From Craterostigma plantagineum (taxonomy: Eukaryota > Streptophyta > Magnoliopsida > Lamiales > Linderniaceae), in the NCBI GenBank assembly GCA_027422505.1, contig JAPQWV010000660.1:1-64000 (forward strand): 64,000 nucleotides of DNA, given 5' to 3'. How positions within the stretch are numbered: the first letter of the stretch is position 1; each line of letters opens with the position of its first letter. A model generated the notes under the pieces. The model was not told where the DNA came from, did not search any database, and worked only from the letters and a program-made list of their open reading frames with translations. Of this stretch, positions 1 through 11,773 are shown one piece after another. A program made the position numbers and the translations under genes.

Positions 1-90
1 TTTAAGAAATGTTGATGCTTAAAGCATGGAAAAGCCAAAGTGGGTATTAGTATGTGTTATTAATATTCAACCTTTCCACATCTCGGAATT

Positions 91-507
91 CTAAATTACT
101 TGTGTGTGAAGATGAATCTTCTTGATCTCTAGTTCTTGGCGATGGTAAAATATTACCTTATTATTCCTTTGGTCGTAGCTTCTGGTCGGGGCTAAAGTCA
201 ACTCAAGATCATTCTCATGAAATGGTATGAATTTCACATCGTCGTTATCATTTGGACACTGCTGATGGTTTTGAGCGATATCTTGCATTAGTGTTATCTG
301 AATTCTGTAGAGTCGATGGAGTTCGTAAACCTGTGGTTGAAGCAGACATTAATTAATTAGTGGCAACTTCTAGAACATGTCGGAATTAGCAATTTTCTGA
401 GTATATATACACACATACAAACATGCCTGTTTTCGAAATGTTTCTTCGTGCTTCAACATGGCCATTTTCACGTACTCTTCGTCATAGTGATTCAGATGCT
501 TCTCCAT
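91..507 (-). CDS. DUF863-like small protein, 5' part only (partial)
   Basis: The start codon ATG is at 507. Exon 1 (427-507, 27 codons) ends KHEETFRKQ and exon 2 starts at 330 with VYELHRLYRIQ. This junction is the conserved signature of plant DUF863 and related short proteins (HEETF..QVYELHRLY). Exon 2 also carries NDLELTLAP, an EAR-like LxLxL segment typical of the short members of the family. The reading frame stops near 91, but a plausible donor (AATAAG|GTAATA) lies in exon 2 and the usual C-terminal region (a PWL-type motif) is absent. The gene therefore probably continues beyond the left edge of the window. Intron 1 has a GC donor (AAACAG|GCATGT) and a CCACAG acceptor; no GT donor keeps the frame. 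A (CA)20 tract lies just upstream of the start. Function is not established for the family; a nuclear role is only an inference from the EAR-like motif. Confidence 0.72.
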
Positions 508-534
508 TGCAATGAAAACCCAAGAACCGTTGTA

Positions 535-536
<2 letters not shown>

Positions 537-576
<40 letters not shown>
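537..576. repeat. (GT)20 microsatellite
   Basis: This is a perfect dinucleotide repeat of about 40 bp. It lies 30-70 nt upstream of the start codon of the minus-strand DUF863-like gene, so it is probably in its leader or core promoter. Confidence 0.95.
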
Positions 577-578
<2 letters not shown>

Positions 579-2541
579 GAATTTAGGAAGCACAAACTCA
601 ACGCATGCAAGCGATTATTTTGTTGAGAGTAATCTTTCCCCATCTCCCTTTTTGTTGAATATATACATATGTGCGTGTAAATAATATCTAGCAACTAAAT
701 TATATAAAGATCACAATATCCAGTTTGTCCTATTATGAGACACAGCTGTGTTTACTTGTTAGATGTATCCTAGTCCTAGAAATACAGCGCATGTAGACAG
801 ATCTCAACACATTTAAATATGCCACTCGAAAGTTGGAACGGTCGTTCGATATTGAGATGAGATAAAATAATATTTATATTATTGCGCAGCAATAATGAAA
901 TGATTCATAATAATGTATTTGAGATAGTCACGTCTATCTATTTGTATAGGGAGCAAACTCTCTTTTCGGCCTTCTTGTCTTTCTATGAGAAGCCCACAAG
1001 GTATAATGTCTTGTCCTTTAGTTATTATTTATTTGGATTTTTTTTCAATAATATCCTCAGTGAAACGGTGGGACATGAAATACTTGCCAGTTGCCAAAGG
1101 TGACTAATAGAAACTAAATAATAATGTATATATTGCAATTATAGATAAACGCAAGGCAGTTGTGATTTTTAGGGCAGAAGTCATTCGTCAACGAGCGAGT
1201 CAAACGAAAAGGCGTTTGTTGTCTATTCGTCCGCAGAAAGAATGGGCCTTTCACGGCCCCAATATTTTCTCTATTTGCTGCCATTGTAAAATCTTAATTG
1301 TATCCGTTCAACGATATTATGGCTTATATTAGTCATAAATCTTGACAAATAAATTAATTATCATTGCAGATGTTACTCACGGAATATAACCCACCTACCA
1401 TACGAACCAAAAAGGAGCAGACAACATGAGTAAAAGCATTACACGAACTTCAAAATTCACCTTTTTTTCTGTGTCACTATACCTTTACCTCCACAAGTTT
1501 CGAATTTTATCGAATATATAAATTCATATATATATATATATATATATACGTAATATCTAAAAATCATGGGTATTTTGGATCAAATATTGAGTAACTTTGC
1601 GTGATTGTGGTATCTGGCCACGTGGCTGCAGTTCTTTAATCTTGATGGCGATGAAAATTTGTAAATTGATTAATTGGTGACGGCCTTTTGTGTATTATCG
1701 TGTAATGATGATGTCTTGAGAAATGAAAATTAATCTCCTTGAGATTCTATGCTAGAGAATTTCACTTGAGAAACTAACAATTCCAGTTTTTGAAAATTGA
1801 GAGAAACCACGTTGTCTGTGCAATCCTCAATATCATCGCTAAGATTTATTTAATTTATTCGAATATTTAAAGTTCATAGCGCAGGTGTTTTTATCTCTAC
1901 GTGATTATCCCTATGTGGTGACCTCAATATTCTTCCAATGCCTCATTCGATTCCCAACAAACCTTCACACGAGGTTTAGCTCATTTAATAGTTGGACACT
2001 TACTGGCTTAGGACAATATAGGACAAAAAGAAAGTCAGTCACATTTTAGGACAAGATAGGACAAAAAGAAAGTCATAGAGTATACACTTTACTTGTATTT
2101 AATATCTTATCTTTGTTTGTTGTGTTTATTAAGAATTTGGGTTTGTGGGAGGTGGTTCCAAAAGAATGAATGAGTTTTCTTAATCTCACCAAGTGCAACC
2201 ATGAAAATTTCTTTATACTGGTGAGGACTTCGGACCCATAATTTTCCAATTGTGCAACATAAATGCAACAAATCGAAACAATAATGATAGTTTAATGACA
2301 TGTTGTGTATTGATGATGAGACTACAGATGAAGACATTATAACAGTCATGTTCCGTCCCTTACATGCCAGGGTTTTCTTTTCTTCTCTTTACTGTGGATT
2401 GTCATATATAGTTTTCAAGTTGACAAGTTTATTATTACATTTTGGATATTTGGTGTTAGTATTATTAGTCGTTTGTTGATTCTTGTGTTCGCCTTCCATT
2501 GTCCGTTTATCTAGAGACGATCATGCGTGTGTGTGTTACTT

Positions 2542-2544
<3 letters not shown>
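577..2544. other. Intergenic stretch, no gene seen
   Basis: No coding sequence is recognisable on either strand. It contains a (TA)n run at about 1526-1548. It also contains a 29-bp unit (TAGGACAAKATAGGACAAAA followed by AGAAAGTCA) present twice at about 2009-2037 and 2047-2075 with one mismatch. Base composition is AT-rich throughout. Confidence 0.6.
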
Positions 2545-2606
<62 letters not shown>

Positions 2607-2607
2607 G
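2545..2607. repeat. (AT)n microsatellite
   Basis: An almost uninterrupted AT dinucleotide run of about 60 bp, preceded by a short GT run. Confidence 0.95.
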
Positions 2608-2653
2608 ATAATTATATTATGTGAAATTTATGGTGCTCACCTTATATGAGCAT

Positions 2654-2926
2654 CTTATGTGTGATTCGGCACCAGTTCGCTTCATGACCACATTGGCATT
2701 TGAGGTTATGCCGTTTTAACACCTTTTAAATGTCATTGGTCAACATCTCAGATGCTGATGTGGTATAATGACTTGATATATATTCATTGATACGTAACAT
2801 GCGTTAATATGCCACATCAGCATCCGAAATTTTGATCAATAGCACATAAAAGATGTTAATTAAAATAACATAACCTCAAATGTCGATGTGGCTGTTGACA
2901 TGGCACGAATCAGGTTCCCACATAAG
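2654..2926. mobile_element. Foldback-type MITE
   Basis: Two long arms (about 2687-2769 and 2808-2893) are inverted copies of each other around a short AT-rich loop. Both contain GGCATTTGAGGTTATG-like and GATGCTGATGTGG-like blocks. The outer ends read CTTATGTG and CACATAAG. There is no coding capacity. A target duplication is not obvious, because the right end abuts another miniature element directly. Confidence 0.6.
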
Positions 2927-2927
2927 C

Positions 2928-3225
2928 CGGTTGAAATCTTCTGTCCAACAATCCATGTCCCATTTCATGTCTCACTCTGTTAAAATTGATTTTTCTGATT
3001 ATAAAAAACTATATGATATGAATATCAAATTGATCATCATAAAATAAGGAATAAATTGGATATGTTTATTTATTTTTATCATATAAATACATGAAATAAC
3101 GACGATTCTATGATTTGGTGAATATATAATTAAAAAATTAATACATAAAAAAAAATTTGTGAACCGTCAGATTTAAAATTCAACGGATCTGATTATTTGG
3201 GACATAGAGGGGCACATGATTGGTG
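2928..3225. mobile_element. MITE copy A (same family as 37082-37339)
   Basis: About 220 bp here match, in reverse orientation, the block at 37130-37339. The shared core contains blocks such as CCAATTTATTCCTTATTTTA and GATAAAAATAAATAAA, read on the minus strand here. The ends, CGGTTGAAATC and the minus-strand AATCATGTGCCCC, form imperfect terminal inverted repeats. There is no coding capacity and the superfamily is not assigned. Confidence 0.6.
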
Positions 3226-3848
3226 GGGGATAGATGATTTCATGCGGAGATAAGCTGCTAGATAACTTGCTAATCTTTTGTCTTTATTATGGCATGAGAA
3301 TTCTTGTGGGCTGCTGTGTGATGAGTCATTTAAGGGTCCCTTGATAGAGAACCCTAACATGCAACTCCACGTCCCCCCTTTTATTTTCAATAAATATTTT
3401 GTTCGCGTGTGCGTAATAAAAGACAATATATTCTCATTCTCATTGACAGTAACATTGCAAATTTAAAATCCAAATTTGTTAAGTTCATATGTCGTATTAT
3501 ACAGAGCAACCGTAGACGAGACAATCTTCGCTTATCTTTTTTCCTATTTCCTAAAGACGAGACAAGATTCATAAATCAAATATTACGTAAATAAAGAGAG
3601 ATGTGCATAAATCAAAGTATAAGCCCTTAATAATACCATAAAACTGAAATAGATGAAACACTAGAAATCATTTATCCAACATGATCCAATATATACATAT
3701 CGTCCGTGATTGATCATATGTAGCTAAGCTTCATTTCCGTTGGTTTTATTACCATTACATCACATGACAAAAACCTACAAGACGACGAACAATTCTCTCT
3801 GGCCGGCCACTTCACATGCCACCAAAATCTTTCCACATATACCCTCTT

Positions 3849-3851
<3 letters not shown>

Positions 3852-3924
<73 letters not shown>
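3852..3924. repeat. (CT)n microsatellite upstream of SCL32
   Basis: A CT dinucleotide run of about 73 bp, about 520 bp upstream of the GRAS gene start codon. It could lie in the promoter or a long leader. CT-rich tracts are common in plant leaders. Confidence 0.95.
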
Positions 3925-3928
<4 letters not shown>

Positions 3929-4440
3929 ATACGATCATTTTATTATTGTAGTTAAGGTCTCTCATATACATCCATTTCGCAACCCTATTTCCTCCCATCT
4001 CGAGAGAAACCATCGCCTGTTAGATTCTCTCAAGAGTCATGAGAAAAGTCATTGATGTAGATTTTCTTTCAGTACTTCGTCATCAGCCTCTCTATGCTCA
4101 ATATCTCATCAGTCTCCTTTTGCCATAGTTAATTTGCATGGTAACAGAAGAATATTTTCGCTCTCTTACAAGAAAATAAAGAAAAGATGAGCAGTCCATT
4201 TCTCTTCGATATCATCTGCAGATAAAAAATTCTCTTCTCCTCAAAGCAGCAGAGGTACCACTATTACTAGCTAGTCTTGTCACTTTCTTTCTTTTTGTTT
4301 CACTTTTCCCTTCTCTACTATTAATTCTTACACTTCCATCTTCATATGTATCATCACTAGTTAAGCTCTTCACCCTCCTATATTGTCTGTTCTTTCGTTG
4401 CAATAATCAAATACATAAATTAAAGGGTTCGTCACGACCC

Positions 4441-5925
4441 ATGCTGCAGTACACTGAGACTTCCCAAATAAACAGCTGCTCCCAGTTTATTACATCTCCT
4501 CCTCATCATCATCATCCTACGATGAACAAAAACCAGCAGTTCTTGAATCATCAGCAACAACGGAGCCCTTGGCCTGGATTATTTCCAACACCAAAATCCT
4601 CTTCGAACAGCAACAACAACAACTTTGGGGACACAAACTGCATGGAGCAGTTGTTAGTCCACTGTGCAACTGCAATCGAAAACAACGACGCAACCCTAGC
4701 GCAGCAGATCTTGTGGGTTCTGAACAACATAGCCCCTCAAGACGGAGACTCGAACCAGCGTTTAACCTGTGGGTTTCTCCGAGCCCTTATTGCGAGAGCT
4801 GCCAAGAGCGGTAATAAGCTCTTAACAGCCATGGTCAACATCCATTCTTCCGAGGATATCTACAATTTGTCGCCTTTGCAAAGAAATCACAAGTTCACCA
4901 TCATCGAGCTTGCTAATTACGTGGACTTGACGCCATGGCATCGGTTTGGGTTCACAGCAGCTAACATGGCCGTGTTGCAAGCAGTCGAAGGGTACTCAGT
5001 CGTTCATATAGTTGACCTGAGCTTGACACATTGCATGCAGATTCCCACGCTGGTCGACTCCATAGCCACGAGGCTCACCGAAGGTCCGCCGCCACTGCTC
5101 AAGCTAACCGTGGTTGAAGCTGTCGACCACCGTGATTTGCCTCCTATGCTCGGCGTTTCTTACGAAGAGCTAGGGTTTAAGCTGGTTAATTTCGCCAGGT
5201 CACGCAACGTCGCCATGGAGTTTAACTTGGTGCATTCGAGCTATTCGGATGGATTTTCTTCCTTGATCGAACACCTCAAGATGAACCAGCAGTTGGTAAG
5301 AGCAGAGAATGGCGAGGCTCTAGTGGTGAACTGTCAAATGATGCTTCATTACATACCCGAAGAAACCCTAGTATCTTCGAACGTCGACGGCGTCGTCCCA
5401 AACAGTAACAACTCTTCCATGCCAGCCGTTCAAGAAACCACGTGCCTGCGCACTGTGTTCCTCAAGGAGCTGAGAAGCTTAGACCCAACGCTGGTAATGT
5501 TAGTGGACGAAGATGCAGATTTCACATCGAATGACCTCGTCAGCAGATTGAGGTCGGCCTACAACTATCTGTGGATACCTTACGACACCATAGACACGTT
5601 CGTGCCGCGCGGGCAGAGCAGGCATAGGCAGTGGTACGAAGCAGACATATGTTGGAAGATCGAAAACGTGATTTCCCACGAAGGGCATCAGAGGATCGAG
5701 CGCTTAGAGCCAAAATGCAGGTGGGTTCAGAGGATGATGAGCGCTGGGTTTAGAGGTGCGGCCTTCGGCGATGGTGCTGTAAGGGAGGTGAAGAGCATGC
5801 TCGACGAGCACTCGGCGGGATGGGGCCTGAAGAAGGAAGAAGACGATCACCACCTTGTGCTGACGTGGAAAGGACACAATGTTGTCTTTGCTAGTGCGTG
5901 GTTGCCTTCTGCTGCTGCTTGTTGA
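4441..5925 (+). CDS. SCL32: GRAS transcription regulator, SCARECROW-LIKE 32 type
   Basis: An intronless gene of 494 residues, typical of the family. The N-terminus is low complexity (His, Gln and Asn rich, about 1-65). The GRAS domain follows: the first leucine-rich part with CMEQLLVHCATAIENND (about 67-83), the VHIVD core at about 188-192, then PFYRE-type and SAW regions, ending WKGHNVVFASAWLP. The sequences around LVHCATAIENNDATLAQQIL and NNIAPQDGDSNQRLT are characteristic of the SCL32 clade rather than DELLA, SHR or SCR. GRAS proteins act in the nucleus as transcriptional co-regulators, mostly through partner DNA-binding proteins. The first Met fits the family start (MxQYTET-like); a second in-frame Met lies at codon 28. 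No miR171-like target site was seen. Confidence 0.93.
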   Translation: MLQYTETSQINSCSQFITSPPHHHHPTMNKNQQFLNHQQQRSPWPGLFPTPKSSSNSNNNNFGDTNCMEQLLVHCATAIENNDATLAQQILWVLNNIAPQDGDSNQRLTCGFLRALIARAAKSGNKLLTAMVNIHSSEDIYNLSPLQRNHKFTIIELANYVDLTPWHRFGFTAANMAVLQAVEGYSVVHIVDLSLTHCMQIPTLVDSIATRLTEGPPPLLKLTVVEAVDHRDLPPMLGVSYEELGFKLVNFARSRNVAMEFNLVHSSYSDGFSSLIEHLKMNQQLVRAENGEALVVNCQMMLHYIPEETLVSSNVDGVVPNSNNSSMPAVQETTCLRTVFLKELRSLDPTLVMLVDEDADFTSNDLVSRLRSAYNYLWIPYDTIDTFVPRGQSRHRQWYEADICWKIENVISHEGHQRIERLEPKCRWVQRMMSAGFRGAAFGDGAVREVKSMLDEHSAGWGLKKEEDDHHLVLTWKGHNVVFASAWLPSAAAC

Positions 5926-6919
5926 GATTCTATATCTATATGATGAAATAAGAATCATCGTCGTCATTACATCATTGCTGATGCTTGGTACCTTTATTCG
6001 ATCACTGTCGTGTTTAGCTAGAGAAAAAGCTTTTTAAGTACGTACGTCACTGATGTGTAGTGTTTTCTTTTTCTTTCTTTTCCAGATTTTATATTTTGTC
6101 TTTCTTCCAATGACAGCGTTTTCGGGAGAAAATAATGTGTTCATCATCCTCTTTAGTCTATTCTTTTACGTTTTCTGATGATGAGTTGGTGGTTTTGATA
6201 TTTGTGGGCATTTCATTTCTTGGCATTGATAAATGATAACTCTGATCGTTTGTCTAAAATGAACGGACTAATAAATAAAAAGAGACCTAAAGTATTGTAA
6301 TGTCAATATTTTAATCTGGGCCGAGATTCATATATTACTCAGAACCATGTTTGCCCATTAACGTTGTGGGCTTACGAACCATTTTAGCCCATAATGTTAA
6401 GTTGTTCGTTGGGCAAAGTTTGGAAGAACCATAAAGATGACAAGGCATTGTTGATTTTAGCACATATATTAGGTACAATTGTGGCATATAAAATCTCAGT
6501 AAGGGAGATTCATATCTGTAAGAGGAATATCCATGATCGGAGGTTGTATTGATTGAAGTTAATATACTAACACGTCACGGACAATATCTCAAGCTATTAT
6601 GGATTCAATTATATAGTGATAGGATTTGAATTTAAAGGAAGTGAAAATGTGGATGGGTGATGACGAGCGAGTGGTGGGGTTGAAAGCGATGGGTCATTGA
6701 GGTGAGGGAGACGAAGATGTATCGATGAGGAGAGGATTATATATGATCGATGCAGAACTAATAATAAGCATATATCCCCATCCAAATATATGCTTCCATT
6801 TTACGTGGGTCCGTATTAAATATTTTTTATTTCCAACGTATAAATCATAATATAAATCAATATTCTTTATCATGCTCATATTTTCCTAGCGACATTTATT
6901 TTATGCTATAATATTTTTA

Positions 6920-6953
<34 letters not shown>

Positions 6954-6968
6954 GTTTGTGTCTGTTAT
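5926..6968. other. SCL32 3' region and intergenic DNA
   Basis: The first few hundred bases are the likely 3' UTR and terminator of the GRAS gene. The rest is AT-rich with a CT/TA microsatellite at about 6921-6952. No gene is seen. Confidence 0.6.
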
Positions 6969-7660
6969 CAGTTTTTTCAAAAGCGTGGTGTAGCGCGCTA
7001 TAGCGTATTTTTTTTTGCAAAACGCGCTAAAGCGCAATACATTTCGCGTTTTCCCCGAAAAGTGTATGCTATATTACGTATTTTACGCTACCTTACGCTA
7101 TATTGTGCTTTTTTACGCTTTTTGCGCTATTTTTAAAATACTCGCGCTATTTGGGCATGATCAAAATCAAGTGTGTAATTCGTAAATTGGAATAGTAATA
7201 GTAATACATTGATGAATTGCGTAATATAGTTAAAGTAAAATTTAACCAAGTTATATCCACAAGTCTTTCCACTATACTATCCAAGGGAAATTTATTCCTC
7301 GTTTATCGAAAAAAGAGTAAATCAATTTAAATATTAAAAAATTTGCCTCAACGTTTTAGAGACATATCAGAAGTTCAATATATAGAGGTAAAGAGTGGCT
7401 TTGTCAATTATATAATTGGTTAATTGTTATATTTTAAATTCCTGTGGATAGTTTTTTAAAAGAATCGTGAAATTTAAAAGTGCACTTACAACATTGGTTA
7501 TTTTATCTTTCAAAGTAATTTCAAATAAATTTATATTAATTTCCTATAAAAAAGATTTAATAATTGGAAATATAAATTTATTAGTTAAAATTATAGGCAA
7601 AAAATAAATTTGTATTTAGTTAAAACACAACGCCTTGCGCTATACGCATTTTAAAACACT
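6969..7660. mobile_element. Non-autonomous hAT-like element
   Basis: The left end reads CAGTTTTTTCAAAAGCG and the right end, read inward on the minus strand, AGTGTTTTAAAATGCG. This is the terminal form of many plant hAT elements. Flanks are TCTGTTAT on the left and TCGTGTTAT on the right, an 8-bp target duplication if one base was inserted. The first 200 bp are packed with palindromic CGCTA/TAGCG words such as TAGCGCGCTATAGCG. No transposase fragment is present. Confidence 0.55.
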
Positions 7661-10600
7661 TCGTGTTATACATACCTACACACATCCATACATATATGAA
7701 TATAGATTAAGTTACGGGGCATATAATTTAATTTCTATAGGTTGATGTATTATCAGCTTCCTTCCATTATTAGACTTAACCCTAAAAATCAACTATTGTA
7801 AGAAGATTTCACCATAGGACTCGGACATGTTTCCTCAATTATTCATCAGTTCAAGAATCTTACACAGATCATCATTTGAAATTAAAATGTATTAACAGGT
7901 AATGTACAAGCAACGACTTCACAATCCAAGAAAAAATGCCACAATTTAACCAGCTTTATGTCAAAATGAGCCAAACATAGACACGTGGCACGTGTAATTA
8001 GCCCTTAAAAAAGCAATATTAAGGAAACAAAATGGCTTCTTGTATCCTAATCTAGCATTAATTACCAGCAAGGCTAAGTCGAGGACCATGTTTCCATTAG
8101 GTTTTCAAATTGTGGTTAGAAACCCTAAAGAGACACGTTAAAGAATAGATATATGCCATAGTTATTAATATATATTAAACTATATATATAGCTTGTTATA
8201 TATAATTCAGCTTGCATGCATTATTCGATGAAGGATCCAAATTTAAAAATAAGCAGCGAAACATGTCCAAGTCCATGTCCCCATTAGCTGTAACATCGAT
8301 TAATCCGTTTCTGTGCTCCATGCTGCAAGAATTGACCGAGCTTTTGTACTCGTGTAATAATGTAATTTATTACTATATACCACCCCACCACTCACTGCAC
8401 TAGCTGATGCTATAGTAGACAACGTAATTGCATAATGCAATAATAATTATATAAAAGATAGTAACATGTGGACTATGTATTGTCATTTCAATGTATTATT
8501 TCATCGCAGACAGCTCCAAGACAATGGTGCTCAATAATAGGGATTCCATCGAACGAGAACCTCACTGTAGTGTCGGACACATGGTCTACGTGCATAAAAA
8601 ATAATTCCAAATTTACCAAAAAAGATAATGAAAAACCATGCAAAAATGGAAGAAAATACAGGAAATCAAATGACAGCTCCTGGAGCCCCCTTTCCTAGGG
8701 TACAAAACGAATCTTATAAGCTATAATTTAATTATCTTCGTACTATTTCATTTTTCTTTTACTTCTCTAAAGAAGTCAACATTCACACAGCGTCTGCGTG
8801 TTATAATTCTTTGCATGCTACGAAATTATATTCTTAACCAAGAATTGCTCATAGGTGCTATACGGCTTGGGCATATATGTATATGGTTATATTGTAGGTG
8901 CATTAAAGCAGTAGTATGTGTCGTACGATATGGTAAAAACTAAAAATAAAGTCCAATAGTATGATCGTAGATTAGACCCTAAGAAAACACGTAAGAGGAG
9001 ATGGAAGAAAACAAAAGTCTCATACAAGTGTAGTCAATTTTCCAATCCCCTGTGAACAGATATGCACTCAGTTTTTTGCCGGGTGAGATTTGAACTATTC
9101 GTTTTCGACAGAGCAAAACAACTTGGTGGATAATATATGGTTAGATATGTTAATATCATTTTGTATATTTATTTGAGTAATATGTCTCTCTTTTCTCGGG
9201 TTTAATTAAGTATGATCTTACATCGATATCATGTTTTTTAGTTCAAACGTTTTCCAACGGCTCGAGTTTAGATACCTTCCTTAACCGAAATTAGGATCTT
9301 GTTAGATTTCATGTCGCCCGAGATCTTCGTTGACTTTGAGGTTTTCGATTCCTCTAACATATTGGTAAATGAGTTTCTTTTTTTTTAGGGAAAAACTATT
9401 AAAGCAAACGACATGGGAATGCATAGTGTGAGGAGTTGGTGTTTGGGAGAGGGCCTACACTAAAATGCCATCGTTTTTCGTGTTTATCTCTCATTCGAAT
9501 ACGATTCGTTTGTACGGATCATTACATGTATGTAGACAAAGTAAAAGGGAACCCTTCCATCATCATTCCGAGGCCTTTGTCTAGTTCTTACCTGTGTTCT
9601 TTCTTGAAATAATTATTAAAGGCCAATTTGTCTATTAAATAAAAATTATAGACTTGGAATGGGAACAATTACATTAATGATGTGTTCAAAATATAATTAA
9701 AAAAAAAAAAACATGTTTGGACCACCACCTTGTTGCTAACCTTTTGCACAATTCTCCTGGTCATTTATATATGGTAGATGCTTACAACGTTAATCATTGG
9801 AAAAAAATGGAAACTTTATGTTCAATATTATAATACTATTAATATCATAAAAGTGCTTAGACAGAATCATGATAGCCGACGAACTTGTAACTATAGACAA
9901 GGAAATCCACCAACACACGATTATATTAAAACTTATCTTTTTAATCATATGTAAATATATTGCTATAACATCGTTGTCGAAGAACTATGTAAGATTTAGG
10001 TCAATAGATAATCATACTTTATCTAATATGCAGTCTCCAACTACTTGCTTATGTCGCTCTCTTTCCTTTTTTTCACGGTAATGAGCATTTGCTATGTGAG
10101 TCATTTTATCACAAAAACCGCAATCCATAAGCACCAATTCTTCATTAACATAAAATAAAAGGTAAATCTAGCAGTTTCTTGTCACCACTCGCAACTCAAA
10201 CGACAAATTAGATGTATGGTAAGATATTAACTTTAGAAAACGTTTAAATAATAATGATGGCATTCCCACTTGCTAAAAATATCCAATCATTGTGAAAAAT
10301 ATGTTAAATGATTCGAGCCTAATGCTTCGACTTAAATGGTTTTGAGTGAACCTCGAAAAGACCCATTAATTAATCGTGGGGTTTTCTTGTTTCAATATAA
10401 AATGCATGAACCATTTGATATATATCGTAGAAAGACAATTCTTTTTACATATTGTGAATATGATCGATGGAGATATCAAAATATGGTCGGGCATCCTCAA
10501 ATTGCAGTTTTGAGATTGGAGGAATCTACACCGTCGGAGAGAACGAATCGTGGCCGTCCACTTTCTTCACGTAGATAGAGATGGTGGCGAGGCGGGGCGA

Positions 10601-11599
10601 TAGTGACAGTTACCATCAGTGCTTTAGAAGCGACTCAAAACGCCATTGTCAGTGAATTAAATGATTATTCACTTTATTACATTCACTTACGTAGGTGGGG
10701 TCACACTGTCTAGGACAGCAGACACCTGTGACTTTATTTTTAATTAAAAATTGAATAAAAAATAAAATTGGATGGTTCTCCAAAATTAAGTATATTTATC
10801 CAAATACTTAGAATAGTTTTATTTTATAAAATTCGTTGAGCCTGAGAGGTTAAAGAAATGGAGGTAACAATCGTTGGAAACGTTATCATTATTGTCTTTA
10901 TAGCCTAAATAAAGAATCATATATGAAAAAGAGAAAAAAAAAAAAGAATTACAGTTTGATTAGATACATACGCAGCCATAGCCGCCAATTCTGCTTCCCC
11001 AATATTTTATGCAATGATTAATATATATTAAATATTATTTATTACAACAGCGCAATTATTTCCTCTAGTTTTCGCCCATACTAAATGTTGTAGTTATGAA
11101 ACCCACCTTAATTCCGAGCCGAATGTGGACACATGTAAGAAGAATATATATAAACTCATCTTGCCCATGTCATTTCTCAAATACAATTAACCAAGTGCTA
11201 TGTAAGGGATAGAGAATATTTATCGCAATAAATATCGGACACGTACTAGAATAATAGTATTACTATTTCCATATTAGATATTACAATCTTATTCGGCTTC
11301 CTTCGCAATAACATTATTCTTTCCCTTACTACTACTATTAATATGGGTAAACCACGTACCCACAGCCTTCGACTTCCAAGTATAAAAAGGCCACACACCC
11401 ATGACACAAACGTCACAAGACAAAAAACAAAACAAAAAAGAAAGAGTTGAGAGGAACAACACATTAATTAATGATGACGATGAAATTCATCTTAGCCATC
11501 ATATAGAACGGCCGCTTACAACCTCTCTATCCTCACTTTTTCCTCGAGCTGGTTTTTATTACATACCTACGATCATCATCATCTGAATTTCCCTCCCTA
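7661..11599. other. Intergenic stretch, no gene seen
   Basis: Nearly 4 kb of AT-rich DNA with only short non-conserved reading frames. No protein motif, structural RNA or transposon end was recognised. It supplies the distal upstream region of the HLS1-like gene. Confidence 0.55.
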
Positions 11600-11607
11600 C
11601 TATATAA
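11600..11607 (+). promoter_or_regulatory. TATA box of the HLS1-like gene
   Basis: CTATATAAAT lies about 170 bp before the start codon in a pyrimidine-rich setting, a good spacing for a TATA box with a leader of about 130-140 nt. Confidence 0.5.
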
Positions 11608-11773
11608 ATTTTTTCTTTTCTAGTTTTCCTTTATCCCTTCTAACCCACGTTGATATCGTTAGGACCTCTCTTGTCTTTTTGCCCACGCTTTCTGTTCTGC
11701 CGTCTTTATTATTAATAACCCCCCCCCCTCAAAAACACCAACTAATATTATTAACAACAGTCGTCGTAAGAAA

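Noticed and set aside
3714..4013. Frame encoding an (Arg-Glu)n protein
   Set aside because: It is translation of the CT microsatellite and has no conserved flanks.
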